A DNA stretch of 64,000 nt from JAJYRX01 sp041655275 (GTDB lineage: Bacteria; Pseudomonadota; Gammaproteobacteria; Burkholderiales; Burkholderiaceae_B). Positions within the stretch are counted from its first letter, which is position 1. The number at the start of each line of letters is the position of its first letter. Both the position numbers and the translations under genes were made by a program. The notes beneath the pieces are model-generated. The model was given only the letters and a program-made list of their open reading frames with translations. It was not told where the DNA came from and made no database searches. Positions 52,844 through 61,097 of the stretch are shown one piece after another. Location of the stretch: NCBI GenBank assembly GCA_041655275.1, contig JBBAFU010000001.1:248001-312000 (forward strand). Direction: 5' to 3'.

Positions 52844-54028
52844 ATGATCCCCGACCCATTCCACCCTGCAGAAGCGCTCACGGAAATGGCCGCCGGCCAT
52901 GCACGGGCGCTGCACACCCTGTATGCGCACGAAGCGCCCGCCATGCTGGCCCTGGCGCACGCGCTGGTGGGTTCCCATGCGGCAGAAAAACTGGTCCGCG
53001 ACACCTTCATCCTGCTGTGGCATCACGCAAACGCCGATGAAGCCCGGCGCGAACTGGCGCGCGCCTGGATGTACAGCATATTGCGCCATCTGGCGCGCCA
53101 GTACCCCGCCATACCACAACAGCCGGCGCCCGCCGGTGACGGCCTGCTGTACTGGGCCTACTGCCGCAACGGCAACGTGGACGCTGCCGCCAGCGGCGCA
53201 GGCCGGATATCGCCGGAGGTGCGCATGCAGATCCGTGCACAGCTGCGCGAGTTGCTGGAAGAGGATCTGCGCATCGGCGAATATGTACTGGCGACGCTGC
53301 CGGTTGCCGAGCGCAAGAGCGTTGAAGCCGAAATGGCGCAAGATCCCCGCGCAGCCCGCTGCGCCCTGCGATGGGAAGACAGCCTGCTCTCGCTGGTGGA
53401 TGCCTTGTCACCGGCCAGGGCACCGGCCGGCCTGCTCGCCGGCATCATGGGCCGGCTGGGACTGAAGACGCCCGCGGAACCGCGACCCGAACCTCCCGCC
53501 CCGGAGCCCCCTGCTCCGGCGCCCGCGCCGGCACCGGCACCAAAAGCCGTCCCCGCACCAAAACCCGGAACACGCCGTCGCACAGACAGTTTTCTTGCGG
53601 GTCTCGTTCTGGGCGCGGGTGCCGTCGGCCTGGCATGGTGGAAAACGCCTGCGCCCATACCCATACAGACGATTGCCCTGGCGCCCGTGCGCGTGGCCAT
53701 ACTGCAGGCACCCGGGCTCAGCTCCAGTCCCGGATGGCTGGTCACCGTCGATAGCGAGGGGCAGCTGCTGATGCGGCCCCAGGTACGCACCGAACTGCCC
53801 CCGGACAGCGTGGCCCGGCTATGGGCCCATGACGGGGAACCGGGCGCACCGCGCGCCCTGGGCATCATCGATCCGAATGCGCGCGTGAGCCTGCCCGTGA
53901 GCATGCTCGACGGGCTGGGCGGCATGCCTTATCTGGAAATCACGCAGGAAGCGCGCCGGGCAACGCCCATGGAGGCGCCCGAAGGACCCGTGCTGTTCAA
54001 TGGAAGGATGGTGCGCTTCGAGCCCTGA
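52844..54028 (+). CDS. Sigma-70 region 2-like / RskA-type anti-sigma fusion protein
   Basis: This is a 394-aa protein of unusual make-up. Residues 20-88 (LYAHEAPAMLALAHALVG, VRDTFILLWHHA, RAWMYSILRHLARQ) look like region 2 of an ECF sigma factor. Region 4 is absent. Residues 146-190 (GEYVLATLPVAERKSVEAE) match the N-terminal helical part of RskA-family anti-sigma factors. Residues 210-243 are Pro/Ala-rich, a membrane helix spans about 249-267, and the rest resembles the extracytoplasmic RskA domain (WLVTVDSEGQLLM). No zinc-finger motif and no separate sigma gene are seen. It may be a membrane-tethered regulator with a built-in mimic or relic of its partner. The start is the ATG at 52844. Confidence 0.7.
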   Translation: MIPDPFHPAEALTEMAAGHARALHTLYAHEAPAMLALAHALVGSHAAEKLVRDTFILLWHHANADEARRELARAWMYSILRHLARQYPAIPQQPAPAGDGLLYWAYCRNGNVDAAASGAGRISPEVRMQIRAQLRELLEEDLRIGEYVLATLPVAERKSVEAEMAQDPRAARCALRWEDSLLSLVDALSPARAPAGLLAGIMGRLGLKTPAEPRPEPPAPEPPAPAPAPAPAPKAVPAPKPGTRRRTDSFLAGLVLGAGAVGLAWWKTPAPIPIQTIALAPVRVAILQAPGLSSSPGWLVTVDSEGQLLMRPQVRTELPPDSVARLWAHDGEPGAPRALGIIDPNARVSLPVSMLDGLGGMPYLEITQEARRATPMEAPEGPVLFNGRMVRFEP

Positions 54029-54063
54029 GAATCCTGACAAGCCGGGAGGAAGCGCAAGAAACC

Positions 54064-54459
54064 TCAGGCGGCGCCGTCTTCCGCAAGGGCGGCATCGAGC
54101 AGGCCGCGGACGGCGCCCAGCTCGTTGCGCAGCGTCTGGAATTCAGTGGCGGACAGGCGTACTGCGGCATCCTGGTCATGGGGCTGATCCTGGCCGGCGC
54201 TAAGCCGGTTGCGCGCCCCGGCGATGGTGAAGCCCTCCACATACAGCAGATTGCGGATACGCCGAATGAGCATGACCTCGTGGTGCTGGTAATAGCGCCG
54301 GTTGCCGCGCCGTTTCACCGGCTTGAGCTGGGTGAACTCCTGCTCCCAGTAACGCAATACATGGGGCTTGACCAGGCACAGCTCACTCACTTCTCCAATC
54401 GTGAAATAACGCTTGGCCGGAATGGGCGGCAGGCTTGGCGGGGCTTCGGGGGTGCTCAT
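54064..54459 (-). CDS. MerR family transcriptional regulator (ihfA-linked)
   Basis: This 131-aa protein has an N-terminal MerR winged helix (YFTIGEVSELCLVKPHVLRYWEQEF, RRGNRRYYQHHEVMLIRRI) and a short C-terminal helix without cysteines. It belongs to the MerR-like regulators found directly after ihfA in many beta- and gammaproteobacteria, whose targets are not known. It ends the pheST-ihfA operon, starting 26 bp after ihfA, and is convergent with the sigma/anti-sigma fusion gene. Confidence 0.9.
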   Translation of the reverse strand: MSTPEAPPSLPPIPAKRYFTIGEVSELCLVKPHVLRYWEQEFTQLKPVKRRGNRRYYQHHEVMLIRRIRNLLYVEGFTIAGARNRLSAGQDQPHDQDAAVRLSATEFQTLRNELGAVRGLLDAALAEDGAA

Positions 54460-54485
54460 GGGGGAAGACTCCAGATCAGGGGCCG

Positions 54486-54797
54486 TCAGGCTTGGGACTG
54501 GCCGGCCTGCTCGACAACGGCACGCAGCTTCTGGCTGGCATGAAACGTGACCACGCGCCGGGCGGCGATGGGAATGACTTCACCCGTCTTCGGATTACGC
54601 CCGGGCCGCGGCGGCTTGTCGCGCACCTGGAAGTTGCCAAAACCGGACAGCTTCACTTCATCGCCCTGGGTGAGACAGCTGCGGATTTCGTCGAAGAAAG
54701 CATCGACAATATCCTTGGCCTCGCGTTTGTTCAAGCCGACATGCTGAAACAGCAATTCGGCCAACTCGGCCTTTGTCAGCGTACGTTCCTGATTCAT
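54486..54797 (-). CDS. ihfA: Integration host factor alpha subunit
   Basis: This 103-aa DNA-bending protein pairs with IhfB (not in the window). TKAELAELLFQHVGLNKREAKDIV is the helical dimer part. LSGFGNFQVRDKPPRPGRNPKTGE (in part) forms the beta arm with the Pro that intercalates into DNA. The gene abuts pheT with no bases between, as in the standard pheST-ihfA operon. Confidence 0.95.
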   Translation of the reverse strand: MNQERTLTKAELAELLFQHVGLNKREAKDIVDAFFDEIRSCLTQGDEVKLSGFGNFQVRDKPPRPGRNPKTGEVIPIAARRVVTFHASQKLRAVVEQAGQSQA

Positions 54798-57218
54798 CTA
54801 TGATGCTCCTTGACTGCGCAGGCGTGCGCCATGCGCGGCTTGCAGCGCCTGCAGCAAAAGATCCATGCAGTGTTCCACCCTGGCATCATCCAGCGTCGCC
54901 TGCTGATCCTGCAGCCAGAAGCGCAGTGCCAGACTCTTCTGGCCTGATTGTGCCGCCTGATCACGCCAGACGTCAAATAGACGCACCTCCTGAATGATGT
55001 CCAGCTCGGAATGACGCAGCTTCGTCTGCTCCAGCGTATCGCTCACCTGCCCGAAGCTTACGGCCGCATCCAGCCAGATGGCCAGATCGCGTACCACCAC
55101 GGGCTGGCGCGACCAGGTCTTCAGCCGGGGCAATGACAGCGTTTCCAGTGCGGCGGCCACCACTTCAAACACCACCGGCGGATGGTTCAGCTCCAGCGCC
55201 TGCATCCAGCGCGGGTGCACTTCGCCCATCCAGCCTATGGGTGCATCATCCATCCAGATTCTTGCGCTGCGTCCGGGATGCAGTGCGGGATGGGCTTCAG
55301 GCAGGAAGCGCAGCTCCTGCGCACGTTCGCCGGCCAGTGCCTCCAGATCGCGCTTGACATCGTAGAAGTCGACCTGGCGACGGTCACAGCCCCATTGCTC
55401 GACTACCGCCGGGCCCCAGGCCGCCGCCGCCAGATGCATGGGCTGCTCCACACCGGCCACATCCAGGGCACCGGCGGGCGCCCCGGGGTTGCGACGGAAG
55501 ACGCGACCCAGCTCGAACACCCGCACGCGCGTCTGGCGATGCTGGGCGTTGTGATGGATGTTGGCCAGCAGGCCGCCGATCAGACTGGAACGCATGACGG
55601 CCAGATGACTGGCAATGGGATTCAACAGACGTATGGGCTGCCCGTTGTCCGTGTACTGCTGCTCCCACTCGGGCGGCACGAAGGCAAAGTTGATGACTTC
55701 CTGATAATCGCAGGCCGCCATGCGCGCACGCAGGGCATGCGGGCCGCGACGCGTTTCGGGCTCGCTGCGCATGAGCGCGGGCGCTCGCGGCGGCACGGTG
55801 GGGATGTTTTCGAAGCCGTGGACGCGGGCCACTTCCTCGATGAAGTCCTCTTCGATGGCCAGATCGAAGCGCCAGGACGGCGGCGTGATCACAAAATCCT
55901 CGCCCTCGCTCTCCCAGGCAAACGCCAGGCGCGTGAAGATATCGGCTACCTGCTCACGGGACAGCGTGATGCCCAGCACCTTGCAGCAGCGCGCCAGGCG
56001 CATGCGCACCGGCGGGCGCCCGGGCAACTGCAGCACCTGATCATCCAGCGGGCCGGCCTGGCCGCCGCAGATTTCCAGGATGAGCTGTGTGGTCGCTTCG
56101 AGGTGCTCGATGATGCTTTCTGCATCCACACCACGCTCGAAGCGGTGGCTGGCCTCGGAGCTGAACTTGAAGCGGCGTGCCCGGCCCATGATGGCCTCCG
56201 GCCACCAGAAGGCGCCTTCCAGGTAGATGGCCGTGGTATCCAGGCTGACGGCCGTGGCATCGCCGCCCATGATACCGGCCAGACTTTCCACCTTGCCGCC
56301 CGCAGTGATGATGCCCACGGACGGGTCGAGTGCCACCGTTTGCCCGTTGAGCAGCGTGAGCGATTCGCCCTCGTTTGCCCAGCGCACTTCCAGCGGTCCC
56401 GCCAGCTTGTCCAGATCGAAGACGTGCGTGGGCCGGCCCAGCGCCAGCATGATGTAGTTGGAAATATCGACCAGCGCCGACACGGGACGCTGGCCTGCAC
56501 GCAGCAGGCGCCGGGCCATCCATTCGGGCGTCTGTGCGCGGGCGTTCACGCCGCGGATCACGCGACCGGCAAAGCGTCCGCACAGATCGGGGGCCTTCAC
56601 CTGCACGGCCAGACGCTCGCCGATCGTGACCGGCGCAGGCTGGACGTCGGCCTGCTGCAGGGGTGCGCCCGTAAGCGCAGCCACTTCGCGCGCAATCCCG
56701 TGCAGCGACAGACAATCCGCCCGGTTGGGCGTGAGCTTGAGCTCGAAGCAGATGTCATCCAGATCCAGTACGTCGCGCACATCCCGGCCCGGGGCCAGCC
56801 CGGTGTCCAGCTCCAGCAGACCGCTGTGATCCTGGGACAGGCCCAGCTCGCGCGCCGAACACAGCATGCCCGAGGAGCGAACGCCGCGCATGGTGACAGC
56901 GCCGATCTTGAGCCCGCCGGGCAGCTCGGCACCCAGGCGCGCCAGCGGCACGACGATGCCGGCACGCGCATTGGGCGCGCCACAGACGATCTGCAGGGAC
57001 TCGCCACTGCCATCGTCCACAGAACACACCTGCAGCCGATCGGCATCGGGATGGGGCGCGGCCGACACGATGCGCGCCGTGACCACACCGGTGAACGGCG
57101 GCGCCACCGGGCGTGTGCCCTCGACCTCGAGGCCGGCCATGGTGAGCAAATGGGCAAGCGCTTCGGTATCGAGCTCGGGATCAACGAGGGTGCGCAGCCA
57201 GGATTCAGGAAATAGCAT
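54798..57218 (-). CDS. pheT: Phenylalanyl-tRNA synthetase beta subunit
   Basis: This 806-aa large subunit of the alpha2-beta2 enzyme charges tRNA-Phe. It begins with the usual MLFPESWLRTLVD and has an N-terminal tRNA-binding OB domain (residues 40-150, PHPDADRLQVCSVD). Central B3/B4 editing and B5 domains follow (PNRADCLSLHGIAREV; PPSWRFDLAIEEDFIEEVARVHG). A C-terminal ferredoxin-like anticodon-binding domain (PVVVRDLAIWLDAAVSFG) closes the chain. Length is normal. It follows pheS by about 28 bp and is flush with ihfA. Confidence 0.96.
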   Translation of the reverse strand: MLFPESWLRTLVDPELDTEALAHLLTMAGLEVEGTRPVAPPFTGVVTARIVSAAPHPDADRLQVCSVDDGSGESLQIVCGAPNARAGIVVPLARLGAELPGGLKIGAVTMRGVRSSGMLCSARELGLSQDHSGLLELDTGLAPGRDVRDVLDLDDICFELKLTPNRADCLSLHGIAREVAALTGAPLQQADVQPAPVTIGERLAVQVKAPDLCGRFAGRVIRGVNARAQTPEWMARRLLRAGQRPVSALVDISNYIMLALGRPTHVFDLDKLAGPLEVRWANEGESLTLLNGQTVALDPSVGIITAGGKVESLAGIMGGDATAVSLDTTAIYLEGAFWWPEAIMGRARRFKFSSEASHRFERGVDAESIIEHLEATTQLILEICGGQAGPLDDQVLQLPGRPPVRMRLARCCKVLGITLSREQVADIFTRLAFAWESEGEDFVITPPSWRFDLAIEEDFIEEVARVHGFENIPTVPPRAPALMRSEPETRRGPHALRARMAACDYQEVINFAFVPPEWEQQYTDNGQPIRLLNPIASHLAVMRSSLIGGLLANIHHNAQHRQTRVRVFELGRVFRRNPGAPAGALDVAGVEQPMHLAAAAWGPAVVEQWGCDRRQVDFYDVKRDLEALAGERAQELRFLPEAHPALHPGRSARIWMDDAPIGWMGEVHPRWMQALELNHPPVVFEVVAAALETLSLPRLKTWSRQPVVVRDLAIWLDAAVSFGQVSDTLEQTKLRHSELDIIQEVRLFDVWRDQAAQSGQKSLALRFWLQDQQATLDDARVEHCMDLLLQALQAAHGARLRSQGAS

Positions 57219-57246
57219 GATGAAACCGGAAATCAGGTGTTAACCG

Positions 57247-58269
57247 CTAGGTGTTGAACTGCTGCAGGAAGCGCAGGTCGCCATCGAAGAACTGGCGCAG
57301 GTCATTGACCCCGTAGCGCAGCATGGTCAGCCGCTCCAGCCCGGAGCCGAAGGCGAAGCCGATGTACTGCTCGGGATCGAGCCCGAAATTGCGTACCACG
57401 TCCGGGTGCACCTGGCCGGCGCCGGAAATCTCGAGCCACTGGCCGCGATTGGGCCCGTCGGCAAACATCATGTCGATCTCGGCCGAAGGCTCGGTGAACG
57501 GAAAGAAGGATGGCCGGAAACGCACGGACAAGTCCCCGGTCTCGAAAAAGGCCTGCAGGAAATGCGTGTAGATGCCCTTCAGGTCGGCAAAGGAGATGTC
57601 TTCGGCAATCCACAGCCCTTCCACCTGGTGGAACATGGGCGAATGCGTGGCATCGCTGTCCACCCGGTAGGTGCGCCCCGGGGCAATGACCTTGATGGGC
57701 GGCTTGTGCGTGCGCGCATAGCGCACCTGCATGGGGCTGGTATGCGTGCGCAACAGCAGCGGCAGGCCTGCGGCATCATCCATGTCCACGTAGAACGTGT
57801 CCTGCATGGAGCGTGCCGGATGGTTCTCGGGGTTGTTCAGCGCCGTGAAGTTGGTCCAGTCATCCTCGATCTCGGGCCCGTCGGCCACATCGAAGCCGAT
57901 GGAACGGAAGATGGCCTCGATGCGCTGCCAGCTGCGAATCACCGGGTGGATGCCGCCAAAGCCGCGGCCGCGCCCCGGCAGGCTGACATCGATGGTCTCG
58001 GCCGCCAGACGGCGCTGCAAGGCCTGCTCGGCAAGCTCGGCACGACGCGCATCCAGCAACGCCTCGACGGCCTGCTTGCTGCGATTGATGCGTGCGCCCT
58101 CTTCGCGGCGCGCTTCAGGAGACAGGCGCGACAGCCCCTTGAGCAAGGCTGTGAGCTCGCCGTGACGCCCCAGGAAGGCCGCCTTGGCATTCTCCAGACT
58201 GGCGGCATCGCCCGCTCCGGCAAACGCTTCGCGGGCCCGGGCGAGCAGATCATCGTCCAAAGCGGTCAT
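57247..58269 (-). CDS. pheS: Phenylalanyl-tRNA synthetase alpha subunit
   Basis: This 340-aa catalytic subunit has an N-terminal coiled-coil tRNA-binding part (residues 1-90), then the class II core. VSLPGRGRGFGGIHPV, GFDVADGPEIEDDWTNF, LLRTHTSPMQVR and RFRPSFFPFTEPSAEID are all conserved, and GFAFGSGLERLTMLRYG holds class II motif 3. The ATG at 58269 is preferred over an in-frame TTG at 58284. A strong hairpin lies just upstream, between rplT and this gene. Confidence 0.95.
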   Translation of the reverse strand: MTALDDDLLARAREAFAGAGDAASLENAKAAFLGRHGELTALLKGLSRLSPEARREEGARINRSKQAVEALLDARRAELAEQALQRRLAAETIDVSLPGRGRGFGGIHPVIRSWQRIEAIFRSIGFDVADGPEIEDDWTNFTALNNPENHPARSMQDTFYVDMDDAAGLPLLLRTHTSPMQVRYARTHKPPIKVIAPGRTYRVDSDATHSPMFHQVEGLWIAEDISFADLKGIYTHFLQAFFETGDLSVRFRPSFFPFTEPSAEIDMMFADGPNRGQWLEISGAGQVHPDVVRNFGLDPEQYIGFAFGSGLERLTMLRYGVNDLRQFFDGDLRFLQQFNT

Positions 58270-58288
58270 GATGCGTGAATCCAAATGG

Positions 58289-58335
58289 AAACGGGGCTCT
58301 TTGGGGAGCTCCGAGCTTCCCCAAGAGCCCCGTTT
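58289..58335 (-). terminator. Long hairpin between rplT and pheS, terminator or attenuator
   Basis: Arms at 58289-58310 and 58314-58335 pair over some 20 positions with one small bulge (AAACGGGGCTCTT on both sides) around a 3-base loop. On the minus strand the stem is followed by only short U-runs (CGTTTCCATTTGG), on the plus strand by GTTTTAG. It lies after rplT and before pheS, where partial termination would set the ribosomal protein to synthetase ratio. In Escherichia coli pheST is attenuated through a Phe-rich leader peptide; I saw no such peptide here. Confidence 0.68.
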
Positions 58336-58356
58336 TAGTATTGATACAGCGGGCGC

Positions 58357-58716
58357 TCAGGCGGCCAGGGCGGCACGGGCCTGTTCGACCACGGCGGCAA
58401 AGCCGGCCTTGTCATGCACGGCCATATCGGCCAGGACCTTGCGGTCCAGCTCGATGGCAGCCTTCTTGGTACCGGCAATGAAGACGCTGTAGGTGATGCC
58501 CAGTTCGCGGCAGGCGGCGTTGATGCGGGTGATCCACAGGGCACGGAAGTCGCGCTTGCGTGCACGACGGTCGCGGTAGGCATACTGCCCCGCCTTCATG
58601 ACGGCCTGGTTGGCAACCCGGAAGACCCGGCTGCGACGACCGCGGAAGCCCTTGGCCTGGGCGATGACTTTCTTGTGACGGGCGCGGGCGTTGACGCCGC
58701 GTTTTACTCTTGGCAT
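58357..58716 (-). CDS. rplT: 50S ribosomal protein L20
   Basis: This 119-aa large-subunit assembly protein has the standard basic N terminus (MPRVKRGVNARARHKKVI) and the core YAYRDRRARKRDFRALWI. L20 also represses its own operon by binding the leader mRNA in other bacteria. It follows rpmI by 15 bp. Length is typical. Confidence 0.97.
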   Translation of the reverse strand: MPRVKRGVNARARHKKVIAQAKGFRGRRSRVFRVANQAVMKAGQYAYRDRRARKRDFRALWITRINAACRELGITYSVFIAGTKKAAIELDRKVLADMAVHDKAGFAAVVEQARAALAA

Positions 58717-58731
58717 GGTTCAGATCTCCGG

Positions 58732-58929
58732 TCAGGCGTAGGGCAGCATGGCCTTGACGGCAGCGACGTCGGCCTCATGAATGGCCGTGGTGCCGCGCAG
58801 CTGGCGCTTGTTCTTGCTGGTTTTCTTGGTGAGGATGTGGCGCTTGAACGCCTGACCCCGCTTGATGGATCCGCTGCCGCGAACCTTGAAGCGCTTGGCA
58901 GCGCCTTTCCGGGTTTTCATCTTGGGCAT
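58732..58929 (-). CDS. rpmI: 50S ribosomal protein L35
   Basis: This 65-aa basic protein begins MPKMKTRKGAAKRFKV and contains GQAFKRHILTKKTSKNKRQLRG, all typical of L35. It is the first gene of the transcript. infC and thrS, which usually precede it, are not upstream. Only a leader and promoter occupy 58930-59165 before yifB. Confidence 0.97.
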   Translation of the reverse strand: MPKMKTRKGAAKRFKVRGSGSIKRGQAFKRHILTKKTSKNKRQLRGTTAIHEADVAAVKAMLPYA

Positions 58930-59165
58930 GAATAAGCCTATCTATATAGCGATTTATGACATGACGCCAGGTGACGGCACTTAACTTGCAGTTATGCACC
59001 ATGCTTGACCTACCTGATCATCACTTGTTGGTTTTTCCCTGCGGGACGGCCTTGCCTGGGTTGACCTCGGAAGGTGATCACAGAAAGCGATCCCGGGAAA
59101 GCCATAAATTATAGGCGAAGCAAGGCCTTGCTGTCCAGAAGCTGCCGGTGTTTGGATCAGCATGG
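58930..59165 (-). promoter_or_regulatory. Promoter and leader of the rpmI-rplT-pheST-ihfA operon
   Basis: On the minus strand TGGACA (complement of 59132-59137) and a perfect TATAAT (complement of 59108-59113) are 18 bp apart, a good sigma-70 promoter. Transcription would start near 59101 and leave a leader of about 170 bases before rpmI. The leader holds two AGGTCAA copies and GC-rich segments able to fold, and it might carry the L20 autoregulatory site known from other bacteria. No infC reading frame, including with an ATT start, fits in this short stretch. Confidence 0.65.
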
Positions 59166-60674
59166 TCATGGCATCGGCAAATCATAGGCCAGCACCTCGG
59201 CCAGATGGGCTTCGCTGATCTGCGCCGCCCCGTCCAGATCGGCCACGCTGCGCGCCACGCGCATCAGGCGGTGCATGCGCCGCTGCGACCAGCCACGCCT
59301 GGCCGCACTGCCCTCCAGCCGTGCTGCTGCGGCAGCATCCAGACGGCAATGGCGCCAGGTGGCGGCGCCGTCAAGCCGCGCATTGCTGCAGCCCTGGCGG
59401 GCATGCTGGCGTGCATGGGCCTGTATGACACGCTCGCGCACCGGCGCGGACGCCTCGGCATCGGCAGGCACATCGCCGGACAGGGGATCACCATGCATAT
59501 GCACGACAAGATCGATACGATCGCGCAGCGCGCCCGACACTGCAGACTGGTATTGCCGTCGCTGTGCGCGCTGGCAGCGGCAGCGCCCGTCCGGATGGCC
59601 GTGCCATCCGCAGGGGCAGGCATTCATGGTTGCCAGCAGCTGGAACTGACACGGGAACACCGACGAGCGCAAGGCCCGCGCCACCGTGATGCTGCCCGCC
59701 TCCAGCGGCTCGCGCAGGGCTTCCAGTACCTCACGCGGAAACTCTGCCAGCTCATCGAGAAACAGCACACCCTGATGCGCACGGCTGATCTCGCCGGGAC
59801 GGGGCTGTGGACCGCCGCCCGTCATGGCCGTTACCGTGGTCGCATGATGAGGCGCACGGAATGGCGCCTGGCGCGACAGATGGCAGGACTCGCCGCAAAG
59901 CCCCTGTATGGCGGCAAGCTCCAGCGACTGCGCCACATCCAGCGCGGGCAGTATGCCGGGCAGGCACTGGGCCAGCAGGCTCTTGCCCACGCCGGGCGGC
60001 CCCACAAGCAGCAGGTGATGGCGCCCGGCCGCGGCCACTTCCAGCACACGTCGTGCCGTGATCTGTCCGTGCACGTGCGACAGACAGGGCGCCTCGCCGG
60101 GCAAGTGGCTCAGCGCCTGTGCCGTGGCCGGTGCCAGCGCGCGGATGCCGCACAGATGGTCGGCCAGGGCTTCCAGACTGTGCGCCGCCAGCACCTGCAG
60201 CCCCGGCACATGGGCCGCCAGGCCGGCCGCCCTTGCCCCCATCACCAGCGTGGCGCCGGGTGCCATACGTGCCAGCCCCAGCGCCAGCGCCAGCGGTGCG
60301 CCTGCCGGCAGGATGGCACCGGTCAGGGAGAGCTCGCCCGCCATCACCGTCTGCTCCAGCGCACGCACCTGCGCCGCCGGCAGCTGCAGCTGGCCCGAGG
60401 CCAGCAATAGGCCAACGGCAATGGGCAGATCGAAGATGGCTGCATCCCCGGCAAGGCCGGCAGGCGCCAGATTCACCGTGATGCGTCCGCCCGGAAAACG
60501 GAAACCGCTGCTCGTGATGGCGCAGCGCACGCGCTCGCGGGCCTGGCGCAGACCGGCATCAATCTGGCCAACCACCTGAAATGACGGCAGGCCGCCGCCA
60601 AGGTGCACTTCGATGCGCACAGGCAGCGGATCAAGCCCGGCCAGCGCCAGGCCGGCCAGAACGGCAAGCGACAT
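59166..60674 (-). CDS. yifB: YifB/ComM family Mg-chelatase-like AAA+ ATPase
   Basis: This 502-aa AAA+ ATPase has an N-terminal Lon-like domain (PVRIEVHLGGGLPSFQVVG), Walker A GPPGVGKSLLAQ, Walker B GVLFLDELAEF, the zinc-like CPCG segment and a C-terminal domain. ComM, the studied member, is a helicase that helps branch migration during natural transformation. The ATG at 60674 is chosen because MSLAVLAGLALAG is the family start. It is downstream of ubiK, the order seen in Burkholderiales. Confidence 0.92.
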   Translation of the reverse strand: MSLAVLAGLALAGLDPLPVRIEVHLGGGLPSFQVVGQIDAGLRQARERVRCAITSSGFRFPGGRITVNLAPAGLAGDAAIFDLPIAVGLLLASGQLQLPAAQVRALEQTVMAGELSLTGAILPAGAPLALALGLARMAPGATLVMGARAAGLAAHVPGLQVLAAHSLEALADHLCGIRALAPATAQALSHLPGEAPCLSHVHGQITARRVLEVAAAGRHHLLLVGPPGVGKSLLAQCLPGILPALDVAQSLELAAIQGLCGESCHLSRQAPFRAPHHATTVTAMTGGGPQPRPGEISRAHQGVLFLDELAEFPREVLEALREPLEAGSITVARALRSSVFPCQFQLLATMNACPCGWHGHPDGRCRCQRAQRRQYQSAVSGALRDRIDLVVHMHGDPLSGDVPADAEASAPVRERVIQAHARQHARQGCSNARLDGAATWRHCRLDAAAAARLEGSAARRGWSQRRMHRLMRVARSVADLDGAAQISEAHLAEVLAYDLPMP

Positions 60675-60789
60675 GAAACCCCCGGTACAGGCATGACTGA
60701 CCAGGGCAGTATGGCGGCACACACCGCGCACGACAAGCGCAGGCGTGACCCCTTCATCCTCGCAGAACTGCGGGGTATGGCGAAAACGC

Positions 60790-61065
60790 TCAGCCGGCGC
60801 TGTCGGCAGGATCGGACGGTGCTGCGCCCGCCTGCTGCGCTTCCAGGGCGGCGATGCGCTGCTCCAGTGTGGCAATGCGCGTCAGGGCACGCTCGAGCAG
60901 GGTCTTCTGTACCTCGAACTCCTCGCGCGTGACCAGGTCAAGCCGGGCAAAGGTCTGCGCCATCAGCGCCTTGATGTTGCGCTCTATGTCGGCTGCCGGG
61001 CTGCGTGCAAACAGCTCCGAGACATTGCGCTGAAATTCTTCGAACCAGTCGCTGCGTTGATTCAT
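60790..61065 (-). CDS. ubiK: Ubiquinone biosynthesis accessory factor UbiK (YqiC, BMFP domain)
   Basis: This 91-aa coiled-coil protein carries the BMFP features FEEFQRNVSELFARSP, LVTREEFEVQKTLLERAL and a leucine heptad ending in LEQRIAALEAQQAG. UbiK helps assemble the ubiquinone-making complex at the membrane. The ATG at 61065 is chosen by homology, preceded by CAGGAGAAAG. In several Burkholderiales this gene is followed or preceded by a PII-amtB pair, but here ptsI lies 32 bp upstream and yifB 115 bp downstream. Confidence 0.88.
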   Translation of the reverse strand: MNQRSDWFEEFQRNVSELFARSPAADIERNIKALMAQTFARLDLVTREEFEVQKTLLERALTRIATLEQRIAALEAQQAGAAPSDPADSAG

Positions 61066-61097
61066 GACTTTCTCCTGATGGTTCCATACGGTCCGTT

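Noticed and set aside
53445..53711. Antisense reading frame within the sigma/anti-sigma gene
   Set aside because: It arises from the Pro/Ala-rich linker, whose complement also lacks stops, and shows no start signal or homology.
58930..59165. Hidden or broken infC gene before rpmI
   Set aside because: The gap is only 236 bp, far shorter than infC, and no frame on the minus strand shows IF3-like sequence. It holds a promoter and leader instead.
58981..59169. 62-aa reading frame upstream of rpmI
   Set aside because: It covers the TATAAT promoter and leader, has no family likeness and no good ribosome-binding site.
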